Shown here: piece after piece, positions 34,928 to 46,909 of the stretch
How the letters are laid out: each line of letters begins with the position of its first letter
Position numbering within the stretch: position 1 is the first letter of the stretch
DNA from: Hormiphora californensis
Taxonomy: Eukaryota; Ctenophora; Tentaculata; Cydippida; Pleurobrachiidae
NCBI GenBank assembly: GCA_020137815.1
Contig: CM035359.1
Span: forward strand, 1,597,506-1,661,505
Direction of reading: 5' to 3'
DNA length: 64,000 bases
Made by a program: the position numbers and the translations under genes
Notes under the pieces: generated by a model
What the model was told of the DNA's origin: nothing
Database searches by the model: none
Seen by the model: the letters and a program-made list of their open reading frames with translations, nothing else

Positions 34928-37900
34928 ATGATAGATAACTGGGTTAATGTATCATCACTCAACTCAACCTATACAGAAGACGATCTTATCTTGACTGGAT
35001 ATGGAAAGTTACTTGCTCTCTTTGATTTTCTCATGCTGGGCATAGGTAGGTGATTTATAATGATACATTTTGTGGTCTGTTGGAGAAACAGCAAATTTAT
35101 AGATTTTATATCGGGTTTCGAAATGATATAATATCCCAATATGCTTACTAAAGTACACATGGTAAGCGGTAAATACTCACTCGGTTCTTCACATTTTTTG
35201 GACGTTTTTGGCCATAACTCAGCCATTTCTTGACCAATTTGCAAAATCTTGGGCTTATTAGAAAAAGGACATTAAGACCTTTAAAATGAACCCTAGAAAA
35301 TGAAAATCGGCGCAAAATGCGCGGCGTTATGGCGTAAAATGCGCGTTTTCGCCATAGCGCCGCGCATTTTGCGCCGATTTTCATTTTGTAGGGCTCATTT
35401 TAAAGGTCTTAATGTCCTCTTTCCAATGAGCCCAAGATTTTGCAAATTGGTCAAGAAATGGCTGAGTTATGGCCAAAAACGTCCAAAAAATGTGAAGAAC
35501 CGAGTGAGTATTTACCGCTTACCAGTACACATATACTTATGCACGTATTACAAATCCTATTTTATTTTATAACCTCTACCTAGGTCTCTTTGGCAACTCG
35601 ATAGTCATATACAGCTCCACGAGATACAAAGCCATCTCAATTGATCAGGTCTCAATGGTCTTCCTGGAGAATCTGGCTACCTCCGAAGTGCTCATATTGG
35701 TCCTACATAACTTCCCAATTTTCGTCAGCGTTCTTTTCAAGAAGTGGATGTTTGGTAGGTTGAATATATATACACAAATCTTGTCCAAACAAGATTAATT
35801 GCATTATGTTCTAACATAACGCTGAATTTCCCTGCCGTGTCAATCTATGAAGAAAGGAATTAATGACTAGATTTGCGTGATAGTGATACTCAGATAATCA
35901 GAACACTAGATTACAGCATAATTTACGGTACAGTCGGACCCCGATTTAGGGACACCCTCGGGGGAAAGGCTCTTGTCCACTAAATCGGGGTGTCCACTAA
36001 ATCGGGGTCCGACTGTACAATTAAGCACGTGGAATAGTGGTTAGTGGTTGGCGATACGAAACACACGCACACTCACGCACACTCACACACACACACTCAC
36101 ACACGCCCGTGACATGGCTAGAGAAATATGAACTATATTTTTATCTACTTAACCAGGAATGTGCTTTATAAGTTTGCACACGGAGGATAGCACTCACATA
36201 TTAGTAACTTCGTTACGCATAATATTGTGCTATCCTCCAATCTGCACGCCCATGGAGACATGAGGCCAGATTATGTTCAAAACCGTGTCAAACCGTGTCA
36301 AACCGTGTCACACGCTCACCTTGTATATAATGTATATATTCATTCAAATGTCAAGTTGGTTATTCAGAATGAAGATATCTGAACAAGAATTAAATAGGGT
36401 AGAATATCGAAAAATACTGGGTTTGACCGGGAATTGAACCAAGTTGGTTAGTTCTTATAGGTAGAAAGTGATGGTAATCACTGCCATTTCAGGAAGCCGA
36501 ATAAAAATGCTCCTTTTCTCTTCCATGTGGCCTCAAATATGACTGGTTTAGCGAACGTTTTAATACAGTTGGACCCCGATTTACCGGGCACTCCGATTTA
36601 CCGGGCAAATCCCCTTCCCCGAGCATCCCTGTAAATCAGGGTCCCACTGTATACGAGAAATTTGATTCTAAATTGTTGATTATAAGGTCTATACTTGCAT
36701 TTAAATGATATATCAGCTAAAAATGTTGATTTTCACTCTGCTGAGGGTTTGTGAATATTTTCGAATGAATATTAACAATTTAGTATTCATAGTTACCGAA
36801 TCAGTTGCCATTGCAACTGTTCGGCGTACTTTATTGACGTTTTAAGGGACGAAAAGAATCATCTGACAAAGCACGTGCAAATACACGTCTTCCCCAATCT
36901 GTTAAATCTATAGCTCTATGAAAAAAGTTCGACTTCCTGTTTCCAATGAGCCCAAGATTTCTGAAGTTGGTTAAGAAATGACTGGCTGTATTCAACGTAA
37001 AGTGAAGTTGGATTATGCAGGGGTGCAGTTGGGCTGGGTTAGCTGGGGGGCTACTAGTAGCTACTTGATGAATTCGCTAGTATTTTAATTGAATTATTTT
37101 GAAAGACTTCTCTAGTATTTTAAAAGACTGAAAGTGTATGTATAAAGAGAAATTTCATTCCAACATGCAATACCCTACTATGTGGCTAGTCATTCACAAC
37201 TGTTTGTTTGCTCTCCACTGGTTAGGCAGGTTCACCATCTCCATCTGGCTCCCCCTCACTTCTATCCCAAACCTCTCCTCCGCAAGCCTCCTAATCATTT
37301 CCTCCGCTTCCTTGTCCACCACAGCATCAGCTCTAGATCTTAACTTGCCCTTAATCGCCCTGACTCATGGTACTGTTCTTTTGACTATCCTGTGACATGG
37401 CCTGCAGAGCGATATCCGACCATCGTGTTTCAAGTCCGTTATGTGTCAAAATATGAGTAATAAATTCATTGGGATTGGCTAACAAAGACTCATAGCTATA
37501 GAATGGGAGATCGTCTGGTGACCTCAGGGTGGCTTCGCGAACAAAAACCTGGGTCCTCATCAGGAATCCATGAAGTATAAACTTCATGCCTGTGCCAACA
37601 CCAATCCTCGCATTCTCCTCGAGGACTTCTTTACTTATAAAACCAGCTTTTATTAGTTTTTCTTTGATAAGAAATGGCGGTATTTTTTTCGTTTTTATGA
37701 AACCAAATGCTAAATAGGATGATACCGCCATCGGTTTCAATCTCCGATACAGAAACGCCTCTCGTACTCCCGGTAAGACTTTGTGAATCATGGTCACGAG
37801 CATGTAGGTACCAAAACTGGGCTTTATGAAGTATCTCCTACTGGGGGATTTGGCCAGAAATAGGAGCACCGCTCGGAGCTTCTTCAACGTCACTGGATCA

Positions 37901-40900
37901 TTAACCAAATCCGGATTTCTTATCACACAGCTTGAGATGTCGAAGAGAGGTCCAGGTTCTGCTAAAACCTGACACTGCCCTGTTCTGTAGATCATGTTTG
38001 CAACTAGAGTTGATCCACACCGGCCTAAATTGTGAAGAATCCCAATGTTTGAGCCATCCTCGCTTTCCCTGTTTTGTATCATATCCAACGCAAGGCCCAT
38101 TGATACCTCTCCCAGTTCAACGGCGTGAGCTTTCTTAGCCCTACACAGCCAGGGAAACGCCCTAACATCGTAAATATCGAATGCCAGGGGTGGTTCTTGC
38201 GAACACAAAGCTTGCTTTGGTGACACAAAACAGATGTACATCCTCCCGTTTCAGCCATTCTAAACCCCGTGTCCTAGTGAACTTGCGTAGAAAGAGAGCG
38301 AGGTTGTTGGCACCTGTATCCAATGCCGGTGTATCGTAATAGAGAACGTCGTAGCAGTTGACTAGGTTATGGGGACCATCAGGAGGGGGATATATCAGAT
38401 TCAGGATGGCCTGGAGCAGTTTCAGACCGTACGACAGGAACATATCTAAACACGTGGAAAGCTTATAACAACAACTTAAAACTATTGCATATTTATTACG
38501 GGGGAGCGATCGGAATTGAAACGTCGTAAATGTCGGAAGAGAAGAATAAGATGTCTGGAGAACTTTTGCATGTTATTTCCTGTGGCCCAATTAATTTACC
38601 GCGTACCCCGCAGAATACTCGGAGAGATAAAGTCATAAAAATGTTTGGAAGAATCATATAAACTACCGATACGATACAGAATTCCAGTTATAAAAACAAT
38701 TCCAGTTATATGTATATAGAGTACCTATTATATGTCGAGTAACGATATATGTAACCCCCTAGTTCCATGCACCGAGATTCTGCAAAATTTCAGATATTCT
38801 TTTGGAATTTTTTGCGAAACTACCGATACAGATTTCCAGTTATATATATAGAGTATATCGAGTTACGATATAATAAAGTTCAACAAAACACGAACAAAAG
38901 GACGGTACTAAGTCAATTACAGTTGAGTCCCAATCTGTCCTCTTACGAGATTTCTATGTGGACACCACACGTGCCTAGATGCAGAATACATATATCTATA
39001 TATTATACCAAAACTAATTGAAATTAGTAGGCCGGAAAGGTTGCCCTATGATTTGAGCTACCTTTGCCACCGTAACATTCACGGGGTACTGCAGACAGGG
39101 TATAACCGATGCTTCTTCTATCTTCAAAAGGGAATGTACTGGTGCCAAAGGTAGCTCAAATCATAGGGCAACCTTTCCGGCCTACTAATTTCAATTAGTT
39201 TTGGTATAATTTGCATCATTTTTGGGATTTTTTATCCATTTAGGTGTAGTAGAACAGTTAAGAAGAGGATGGAATCGCGAATTTGCAAAATTTTCATTTT
39301 CGACGTCATTTTGACGTCATAAAATGACGTCAAGTCGTTATGACGTCATAATTATGACGTCATATTATCGGGATTACCTAGATGAAGATATTGACCAAGT
39401 TTGAGATCGATTGGATGAGATTTGAGTCCGCTAATGCGAAAAAACCCATATACATACATGTAGTCATATCTATTTTTAAACAGTCATAACACTTTAGACC
39501 GTCTAAAGTGTTATGACTGTTTTAAGACCCTTATACGTCTAGTTTTGAAAATTCGCGATGTAGTTTCTGAAAGTTCAGACAGTTCTCTTTCCATGATATA
39601 GCCTTCGATTTTCGATTAGAATCCGTCTTCAGGGTGTAAAATGAGCTCAAAGAATTTTAGAATTGGGACCTCTCATTTCCACTCTATCTCTATTTCCTAA
39701 ATATTCCACTGGTGTCCAAGTATCCGAGTGTCCCACTCCCAGGTTGGTCGCGTAGCGACCAACCCCGTAGGGGTGAGGGCGATCGCCCTACGGGCGCGCG
39801 AACATGAGGGGCGCGACGTGCCCAAACTCCCAGGCTGTCTTTGCGTGACCTGCGATTTTTGATCATTACTAGGCTCCATTAAAATGATCATATCTCATCG
39901 AAAAATAGGTTAAAATGGTTCAAACAAAAACAGTGTTATAGAGAATTGTCAGGAGAACATTTTGGTTGGAAGATCTTCGTTCCAAGTCGTACCAATAGTC
40001 AGCTATATCAAAAATACGTGTTTCTTAAATCCGCCCGAGGTTCAAGTTTTGAAAAATTCACAAATGCAAAGTTACTCTAACATAATAATAAACAACACTA
40101 ACCAGCCCAAAGTATTTAAAGCACACATTCTTGGCGAAGTTTCAACAGTGCGGGGCACATTGCATCAGTTTGATCAGATTGAACAGCCTATAATATCATA
40201 CACAGCCTAAAATCGGCAAAGCTGATCAAAATTGTATCACATCTATCAATGTTAGACTTAGAGTCTAGAGATTCAAAATGTCTAGAGATTCAAAATGTAC
40301 TGTTTGGGAGTAGGTTCGAGAATTACAACGTCTGTCGTCACCCTGATCAAATTAATTTCAAACCCCTAACAAGCCATGCAACGTACAAATTAATTTGGGC
40401 TGACGAGTTAATTCTCTAATGACCCCAGAAAAATCCCTCATCGAGTATCGACCCCCTACCATGGACATTCCTAGTTTTCCAACTTCATCTAACCCAGTAA
40501 CCCACTATCTATTTAAAATGTACAAGCGTTTGATTTATTCAACAATAATGCATTATGTCAGGTTCTAACCCTAAACATGGGGTCGAGCAATGCAATAAGT
40601 AAATATGTACCGTGTGCGGCAAAAAAAAAGCCCCCCCCCCTAGACCACCATAGTTGCCGATGTGGTGGAGAGCTGTAACTTGGCAGGGTTGCTCCACTAT
40701 GTCTATCTTGATCCTGACAGAAAAATCAGAGCTCTAGCTCAAAATTCATTTTTTTGATAGGAATGAACATTGTCATTCATTCCAAGAAAAAAATATTTTC
40801 GGTCCAGAATTCAAGCAATTATCTTTGGCCATCGATTAGCTTTCCAATGTGACCAAGATCATCTAAATTGGGCAACCACAAGAGACACAGTGTCATCTTT

Positions 40901-43900
40901 CTTAAATTTAATCAGGTCATGTGATCTTCACCGAATCGTTGAGTGTTCAGTATTACGAATCGGTCTAAGTGGTAGAGAATCACGTATCACGGCTACTAAT
41001 GAGGGATGACGATGCTGATTGGTCATGAGATCTGTAGCTCTTTGATAAATGTCCTCTTTCCTCGAATCACATTACCCTGTATTGGTACACATACCTCATT
41101 AGCGGCCGTGATACGAGATTCCTCTGCCCATTGGCTCGATTAGCAATCCCGGATAATCAACGATTCGGTGAAGATCACATGACCTGACTAACTTTAAGAA
41201 ACATGACACTGTGTCTCTTGTGGTTGCCCAATTTAGATGATCTTGGTCACATTGGAAAGCTAATCGATGGCCAAAGATAATTGCTTGAATTCTGGACCGA
41301 AAATATTTTTTTCTTGGAATGAATGACAATGTTCATTCCTATCAAAAAAATGAATTTTGAGCTAGAGCTCTGATTTTTCTGTCAGGATCAAGATAGACAT
41401 AGTGGAGCAACCCTGCCAAGTTACAGCTCTCCACCACATCGGCAACTATGGTGGTCTAGGGGGGGGGGGGGGGGGCTTTTTTTGCCGCACACGGTAGTTC
41501 AGTCGGACCCCGATTTACCGGGATGCTCGGGGGAAAGGGCTTTCCCCGGTACATCGGGGCCCGACTGTATATTATGATTGATTCACACCCCAATGCTGGT
41601 TATTTCATGTACAATTTCGCACCTAATAGTGGCCTACCTAATAGTGGCATACCTAATAGTGGCATACCTAATAGTGGCATACCTAATAGTGGCCTACCTA
41701 ATAGTGGCTCACTATATAAATTAGTGGATGGTGAAATTTTGAGGAAAAGTATGTATGTTTTACACCATGCTTGGTCAATACTTGAGTATATACGATATTA
41801 TTACAGTATAGATGGTCCTATTGCAGCTGTTATAAGAGGCGTAACAGAAAAAGCATTATATAGCACTTATATATTATGAAGCATGTCATATGCAATACAA
41901 TATAATATGCGGGCAGCAATTGTCACGAGTGAAGCAGGAGCCCAATTTGTTGTCGCATACCAATATGTTATATAGGTTCGAGCCAGTGCCATGGTACTAG
42001 CAGAGTGATCGTGTTAGTAAATATAAGGTGTGAAACAGCTTTCAGTATGTGCTTTGATCATTGTGCGATACAAGTTCTATTGTAATGATTCTTGATTCTG
42101 GGAAATAGCCTTTGTTCACATCCTGTTCATATATAATAAAATATTGGTCAACTGATTCTTGCATAGCTATAATTAGTACCTATATTCATATTCACGACTC
42201 ACAACCATACCATACAGTCAGACACCGGTTTGGGTTGACCAAAGTAACCTACATCATTTGAAACATTTGAAATAAAAATGGCATATCATACTGTATACAT
42301 TATGATCAGCTGGTCGGACTGGTTAGGGAGGGGGCATTATTATTTGTTGACTATATTGACAATATTTGTTGACTATAAATAAGTGGTGAATCAAGGAATG
42401 TACCGTATCACACCTGTTCTTGCACCACACAGCTGGATGTAGCTACTAGTTGTTTTATATTTCATCTAACCCACATAACTCATATTGTGTGTGTGACGTG
42501 TGTGTGACGTGTGCGTATATTCAACTCCAAAGGGATTAAGAAATAAGGGATAAATAACGTGTTTTAAAAGTTGTGCTCCGTCTGCAAAAAGCGTTGCCTA
42601 CGACCCCTACCAGAATTTAGTTCGACGTTCACATGTGGATCAATCAAAAATCGATTGATAAACGATTGATAAACGAAAGTTTTGTCAATCGTTCGTCGCT
42701 TTGATCAATTGATTAACGATCGTCCAACGACTGTCGATCACTTGACTAAACGCTTGCTTCGTGGAACTAAATTCTGGTAGGGATGCGGTCTTAGACGCAG
42801 GATCCGCTAACATATAATATGTCGATTGCTTTATTCACGCGTCTAGGTCCGCATCGTTGGCGGTGCTGTGCGGGCGGAAAATATGAACACCACTCCACTG
42901 TTATAGGTATACTAGAAAGCCCATTGAAGTCCTACAACACCCCCCCCCCCCCCCCAACCCGTCTCTATGCCCCCCCCCCTCTCACTCTTTGTCTCTCCAT
43001 GCCGGGGTAAAGAATACGGAGGTTGGTAGTGGTAGAGCGCTGGTGATAAACATCAAGGGAAATCCCGCTGAATAACATGTCGAATCAGGTGGATAAAGAT
43101 CCGTAGAATTGTAGCTGTGTAGAGAATCAACGGGGTACGTAGGTAGAATGGCTTTGGCAATCATGGCGGCCCCAGCAGTAGATCCCAAAACGCCACAGGA
43201 ACGACACAGGAACACGCAACAAACAACCAAAAACATGCACGTGCAGTATCCCTCCTCCAATACCCCTCCCAAGCCACCTCCTTGGCAACCCCCTCTATTT
43301 GCATGTGATGATAGGACATCATCACCTTCACGACGTTCATTTGTACTTTATAGGTATACTAGAAAGCCCATAGTTAAGTCCTACAACAGCCCCCCCCCCC
43401 ACCCGTCTCTATGTCCCCCCCTTACTCTTCGTCTCTCCATGTCGGGGTAAAGAATACGGAGGTTGGTAGTGGTAGAGCGCTGGTGGGAAATCCCGCTGAA
43501 TAACATGTAGAAACAGGTGATAAAGATCCGTAGAATTGTAGCTGTGTAGAGAATCAACGGGGTACGTAGGTAGAAAGGCTTTGGCAATCATGGCGGTAGA
43601 TCCCAAAACACCACGAAACACCACAGGAACACGCAACAAACAACAAACAACATGCACGTGCAGTATCCCCCAAAATCTCCAATACCCCTCCCAAGCCACC
43701 TCCTTGGCAACCCCCCACCATTTGCACGTGATGATAGGACATCATACTCCTCACGACGTTCATTTGTACTTTATAATATAGATTAAAACAGGAGGTCCGA
43801 TCTTTATATGAATGTTGGGCGTTGGCATATATGTTGCAGGCCCGTTGCATGCCAGAGAGGCCTGTAGCGTATGCCAATTGTGTTGGAAAAGCTAATGCCC

Positions 43901-44815
43901 CAAAATATCGACATATTTTTCCGTATTCTTCCGATTTATTAAATTGAAATTTCCGTCAGCCTTTTCACCAGCCTCACCCCATTAAGAAATTCTTCTCAAA
44001 TGCATATATTTTCAGGTCCGTACATGTGCTACTTTACCGCATTCCTGGGGACGATGCCCTTTGTCGTTGAGATCTTCATCCTCGTGTCTCTGGCATGCTA
44101 CCGGGTCTGCGTCCTCAACCGATCCTCTACTATCAATGTCGGATCAGCGGATATAAAAGCGGACAAATACCGGATCCTGGTGAACCTGATTTGGATTCTC
44201 GGAATATGCTACAGCTTCATCCTCATGTTTGGGATATCCGATAATCTGGCAGTGTACCTGCCGGAACGGTTCCGGTGCGGTCCCAGTAACTTCAGTAACC
44301 CCCAGTACCGGGTGGCCAACACTGTGTTGGTGTTTTGTGTCATACTCCTTCCGATGGTTGTCATAGTAACCGCCAACCTGTACATTCTCGGCAAATTGAC
44401 TGTGTTCAGAGTGAAACGCGAGATGGCCCTAAAAGGCAGTACAAATGTATTTCAGTTCCTATTGGATAAGATTGGGAAACAGAGACATGACAGGCGGACT
44501 AACAGTCAAGTGACATGCCCGAATACAGGGAACACCGTCCTCACCATTACCCTCATATGTTTTGTGTTTGTAGCCTCTTACACTCCCCTCATGGTGTCCA
44601 TCGTTCTACGGAACCTGAAAATACCAATACCGGGGTGGTATGACATCTTCTTCACACATTGTCTCTCCCTGAACATTACTTTCAATCCTCTCATCTACGC
44701 AGCAACAAACAAACGATTCAGGCAGTACATGATTGAGAAATTAAGGATTGATTCCTCGGAATACTACGAGGAACCACTTCCGAGAATGAGGCCCATTCCA
44801 GCGATGGCTGTGTGA
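34928..44815 (+). CDS. Class A (rhodopsin-like) GPCR with a very long second intron
   Basis: Exons 34928-35045, 35584-35754 and 44016-44815 (TGA). Both introns are GT-AG, phase 1, and the spliced frame gives 362 residues. The N-terminus has two N-glycosylation sites (NVS, NST). TM1 carries GNS, and TM2 carries VFLENLATSEVL. TM3 starts at a conserved Cys (PYMCYF). TM7 ends in NPLIYA followed by a helix-8 segment (NKRFRQYM). The position of DRY reads CYR (LACYRVCVL), and the TM6 CWxP motif is replaced (ASYTP). Loop 3 is long and basic. Intron 1 holds a 365-bp foldback MITE; intron 2 (8261 bp) holds a separate minus-strand gene and several transposons. It is a plasma-membrane receptor; the ligand and G-protein partner are unknown. 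Confidence 0.93.
35153..35531. mobile_element. Foldback MITE in GPCR intron 1
   Basis: Element 35160-35524 (365 bp), an almost perfect palindrome with termini TGGTAAGCGGTAAATACTCA and its inverse, flanked by GTACACA on both sides (7 bp, or 8 with a one-base shift). Internal GGCCATAACTCAGCCATTTC-type sequence recurs in the foldback at 55197-55563 and as a fragment at about 36935-36985. Confidence 0.87.
35931..36015. mobile_element. pogo/Tigger-like MITE
   Basis: CAGTCGGACCCCGATTTA…TAAATCGGGGTCCGACTG, 85 bp, flanked by TA on both sides. The right end has the terminal motif twice in tandem. Lies in intron 2 of the GPCR. Confidence 0.88.
36566..36649. mobile_element. pogo/Tigger-like MITE
   Basis: CAGTTGGACCCCGATTTACC…GTAAATCAGGGTCCCACTG, 84 bp, TA on both sides. 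In intron 2 of the GPCR. Confidence 0.85.
37351..38443 (-). CDS. Sulfotransferase-like P-loop protein, frame interrupted once
   Basis: Two overlapping minus-strand frames together read like one intronless protein of about 365 residues. The N-terminal frame (from ATG 38443) has a hydrophobic start and WLKREDV. The C-terminal frame (38241 to the stop at 37351) has FVSPKQ, FDIYDVRAFPW, a GRCGSTL P-loop-like PAPS-binding motif (about 38006-38025) and, near the end, YESLLANPNEF…ILTHNGLE, the pattern seen at the C-terminal PAPS-binding region of sulfotransferases. One extra base (or two missing) between 38250 and 38165 is needed to join them. This may be sequencing error, a heterozygous allele or a recent pseudogene. 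If active it would move sulfate from PAPS to an unknown acceptor. It lies inside the second intron of the 34.9-44.8 kb GPCR, in the opposite orientation. Confidence 0.72.
38444..39000. other. Intronic stretch, nothing coding recognised
   Basis: Part of GPCR intron 2. Contains two copies of ACTACCGATAC.GA.TTCCAGTTAT (about 38661 and 38819), so it is partly duplicated. Presumed 5' flank of the sulfotransferase-like gene. Confidence 0.45.
39003..39211. mobile_element. Foldback element, arms about 75 bp
   Basis: TACCAAAACTAATTGAAATT…GAGCTACCTTTG is inverted at about 39137-39211. The central spacer is about 60 bp. Confidence 0.85.
39474..39530. repeat. Perfect hairpin
   Basis: AAACAGTCATAACACTTTAG followed by ACCGT and the inverse arm. 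Confidence 0.85.
39728..39840. repeat. Multi-hairpin GC-rich element (GCGCGAACATGAGGGGCGCG family)
   Basis: Three consecutive hairpins: GGTTGGTCGCG|TAGCGACCAACC, CCCGTAGGGG..GGGCGATCGCCCTACGGG, and CGCGCGAACATGAGGGGCGCG followed by ACGTGCCC. The last hairpin recurs at about 46047-46075 and 59641-59668. Confidence 0.8.
40608..41496. mobile_element. 885-bp palindromic element with TA target duplication
   Basis: Element 40610-41494 flanked by TA. Termini CCGTGTGCGGCAAAAAAA then a run of C (left) and G (right). Arms are about 395 bp with a spacer of about 90 bp. The two similar 76-79-residue frames on opposite strands (from 40770 and 41329) are the same sequence read from the two arms, not genes. 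TA TSD is compatible with Tc1/mariner-type mobilisation. Confidence 0.88.
41500..41567. mobile_element. pogo/Tigger-like MITE
   Basis: CAGTCGGACCCCGATTTACC…GTACATCGGGGCCCGACTG, 68 bp, immediately right of the 885-bp palindrome. Right flank is TA; left flank is TT. Confidence 0.85.
41624..41707. repeat. 15-bp tandem repeat
   Basis: Five to six copies of CCTAATAGTGGC(A/C)TA. Its length, a multiple of three, gives an NSG(I/L)P peptide repeat in one frame, but no splice or homology evidence supports a gene. Confidence 0.92.
41708..42900. other. Intronic stretch, nothing coding recognised
   Basis: AT-rich sequence of GPCR intron 2. A cluster of ATCAATCG/CGATTGAT words at about 42640-42730 can form small hairpins. 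Confidence 0.45.
42901..43780. repeat. Tandem duplication of about 440 bp with poly-C runs
   Basis: TTATAGGTATACTAGAAAGC begins both copies (42901 and 43349). Each contains a poly-C run, GTCTCTCCATG.CGGGGTAA, GAATACGGAGGTTGGTAGTG and ACATGCACGTGCAGTATCC. Frames on either strand are repeat-derived. In GPCR intron 2. Confidence 0.88.
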
Positions 44816-45889
44816 ATTTACTAAATCACAACAGTAAAACTTAATTTGTGCACGAATTATACATAGGCAGTATAATATTTGCCTGGCTAGACTGTGTTTC
44901 GGGCGGGAGGGTTAGAACATAACAACAGTATTATATATCGAAAAATACTGAAAGACTACATTAAAATTAAAAAGTACTAGCAAAACTGGGGCGATCGTAC
45001 CGATCGCAAATCGAGGGGTCTGTTTTTCTCTCTGCCTGTCTGCTATATGCTATGTTAAGGAGTTTACCCTCCCGAACCCGAAGCCACCTATAATGCGAAC
45101 CTGTCCTGTGGTCAGTTCCTGATGGTGGGGGAGGGGAGGGGGGCTATTCTCCTAGTGCCGGCGATATCGCATTGCGATAGTCCCCTGTGGGCTTGCCGTT
45201 GGCAAGCCCAGGCACTCCGTAGATAGATAGATATGCTATGTGATGTGATCCCTCTCTTTTTCTCTCTTTCTCTCTCTTTTATACATGTGATGTGACCCCT
45301 CAAGTCGCAAGCAGTTCTCAACACGTGTGATACGTGATACCTACGAATCACGTCGTCACACTGACGGATCATGTCGTCACGCTGACGGATCACGTCGTCA
45401 CATTGACGGATCACGTCGTCACATTGACGATAGGGTGTCACATTTCCGTGCAAATTTGCATTAGATATAGTTAGATAATAGTGAACAATTTAATGCGTAA
45501 ATATGGACATAATGTTTCCCAATCCTGCCTATGTATAATTCGTGCAGGCTGCATTGAAATATATAAAGCAAACGGGAACCTGTTCAGAATTCTGCAGAAT
45601 CTTCATACAAATTATACAATGAATCGAATGCTGTGAATATAAATGTAACCAGCTTGAGCTAGTTTCTCTAACTTGCTGAAAAAATGGTTTCTTAAATTTA
45701 TTTCATGCAAAGATTTATTGTTCTAACACAGAGCGCACAGAAAAAGCTAGGCAAAAGATTTAGTTAAGTGGTGTGTGAAATTTTAACCGTTGTTGTAAAT
45801 CTTTTTTATGATAGGTACATGGCGAATTCTAATGCAGCCAAATTTTGAAAAAAAGTTTTCACAAAAAATTGAAATCATAAAGAATAATA
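44816..45889. other. 3' flank of the GPCR, no supported gene
   Basis: Four 21-bp repeats (CACGTCGTCACATTGACGGAT) lie at about 45350-45432. A hairpin GGGCTTGCCGTTGGCAAGCCC lies at about 45188-45209. Otherwise AT-rich. Confidence 0.55.
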
Positions 45890-45996
45890 CAGTCGGACCC
45901 CAATTTACCGGGATGCTCGGGGAAAAGTTTGTGTCTTTGCGGAGTTCCGGTAAATCGGGGTTCTGTAAATTAAATCAGTAAATCGGGGTCCGATTG
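45890..45996. mobile_element. pogo/Tigger-like MITE
   Basis: CAGTCGGACCCCAATTTACC…GTAAATCGGGGTCCGATTG, 107 bp, TA on both sides. Confidence 0.88.
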
Positions 45997-46009
45997 TATG
46001 TTGCCCGGG

Positions 46010-46078
46010 AAGTGGGCAAGCCTCGTACAGGGGATCGCCCTTCAGGCACGCGAACATGAGGGTCGCGACGTGCCCAAG
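46010..46078. repeat. Hairpin element, GCGAACATGAGGG family
   Basis: GGCACGCGAACATGAGGGTCGCGACGTGCC forms a stem. It is preceded by TTGCCCGGGAAGTGGGCAA, a second hairpin. Related to 39728-39840. Confidence 0.78.
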
Positions 46079-46545
46079 ACTGTATGACGTTTTTCTACAA
46101 TCCGTTAAGGGTCGAACAAGGCAAAATTGTATAGAAGCAGAACCGTTTCACAGTCATCGTTTCTGGTAATTTGGTAATTTCCTAATACACTACTATAAGC
46201 AACTAACTATTAGAAGCAGAACTATATCTGGCAACGTGGGGCCGGGCTAATGATTCCCTGCAACAAGGGTAATGGGTATACAGTTTTATAATACACTGAT
46301 CAAGGTGGTAACAAGCAACAAATAAGCTGAAAATGATCTGGATCAGACACGATCGGAATTCATGAGTGTCGCCATATTATAAGATATTTATAATAATACT
46401 TCTAGGAACCAGCGCTAACGTCTGCCACAGCATTTATACACATTTTACGTTTATTGCTGTACAAACTGAACCAAGTAATGCAAATTACAATTCTCCAGTT
46501 AGGCAGTTAAACTTTCAGCGAAAATGATTGCTTCATGAAGTTATA

Positions 46546-46821
46546 GGCGGAAAACAGCCGTACTGAACTGAACTCCAGTTCGACGGCTACTTACTGAGAA
46601 AAATACTGGAGTTCGCGCACCAGTACGGCTATTTACTGAACTGACCTCGAAACCATCGCGCGCTGGACGAGTTCTCTCAGTTCACAAATTTGAGAACTGA
46701 GAGATCTGGTGTACTCGAGTACTCGAGTACTTACTGGAGTTCTTCCAGTTTTAACAGGTGATTGATAACAATGTTGCAAACGCGAGAGTGAGAGATACTG
46801 AGATAGTAAGGGAGAAAGAGA

Positions 46822-46909
<88 letters not shown>

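Noticed and set aside
36405-36460. tRNA gene or tRNA-derived SINE on the minus strand
   Set aside because: A B-box-like GGTTCAATTCC is present, but no A box, acceptor stem or full cloverleaf could be built.
40770-41329. Two similar 76-79-residue frames on opposite strands, looking like a duplicated gene
   Set aside because: They are the two arms of one long palindrome read in opposite directions; no homology or splice context.
41523-41879. 118-residue frame with NSGIP repeats
   Set aside because: It starts inside a MITE and depends on a 15-bp tandem repeat; no acceptor, donor or domain.
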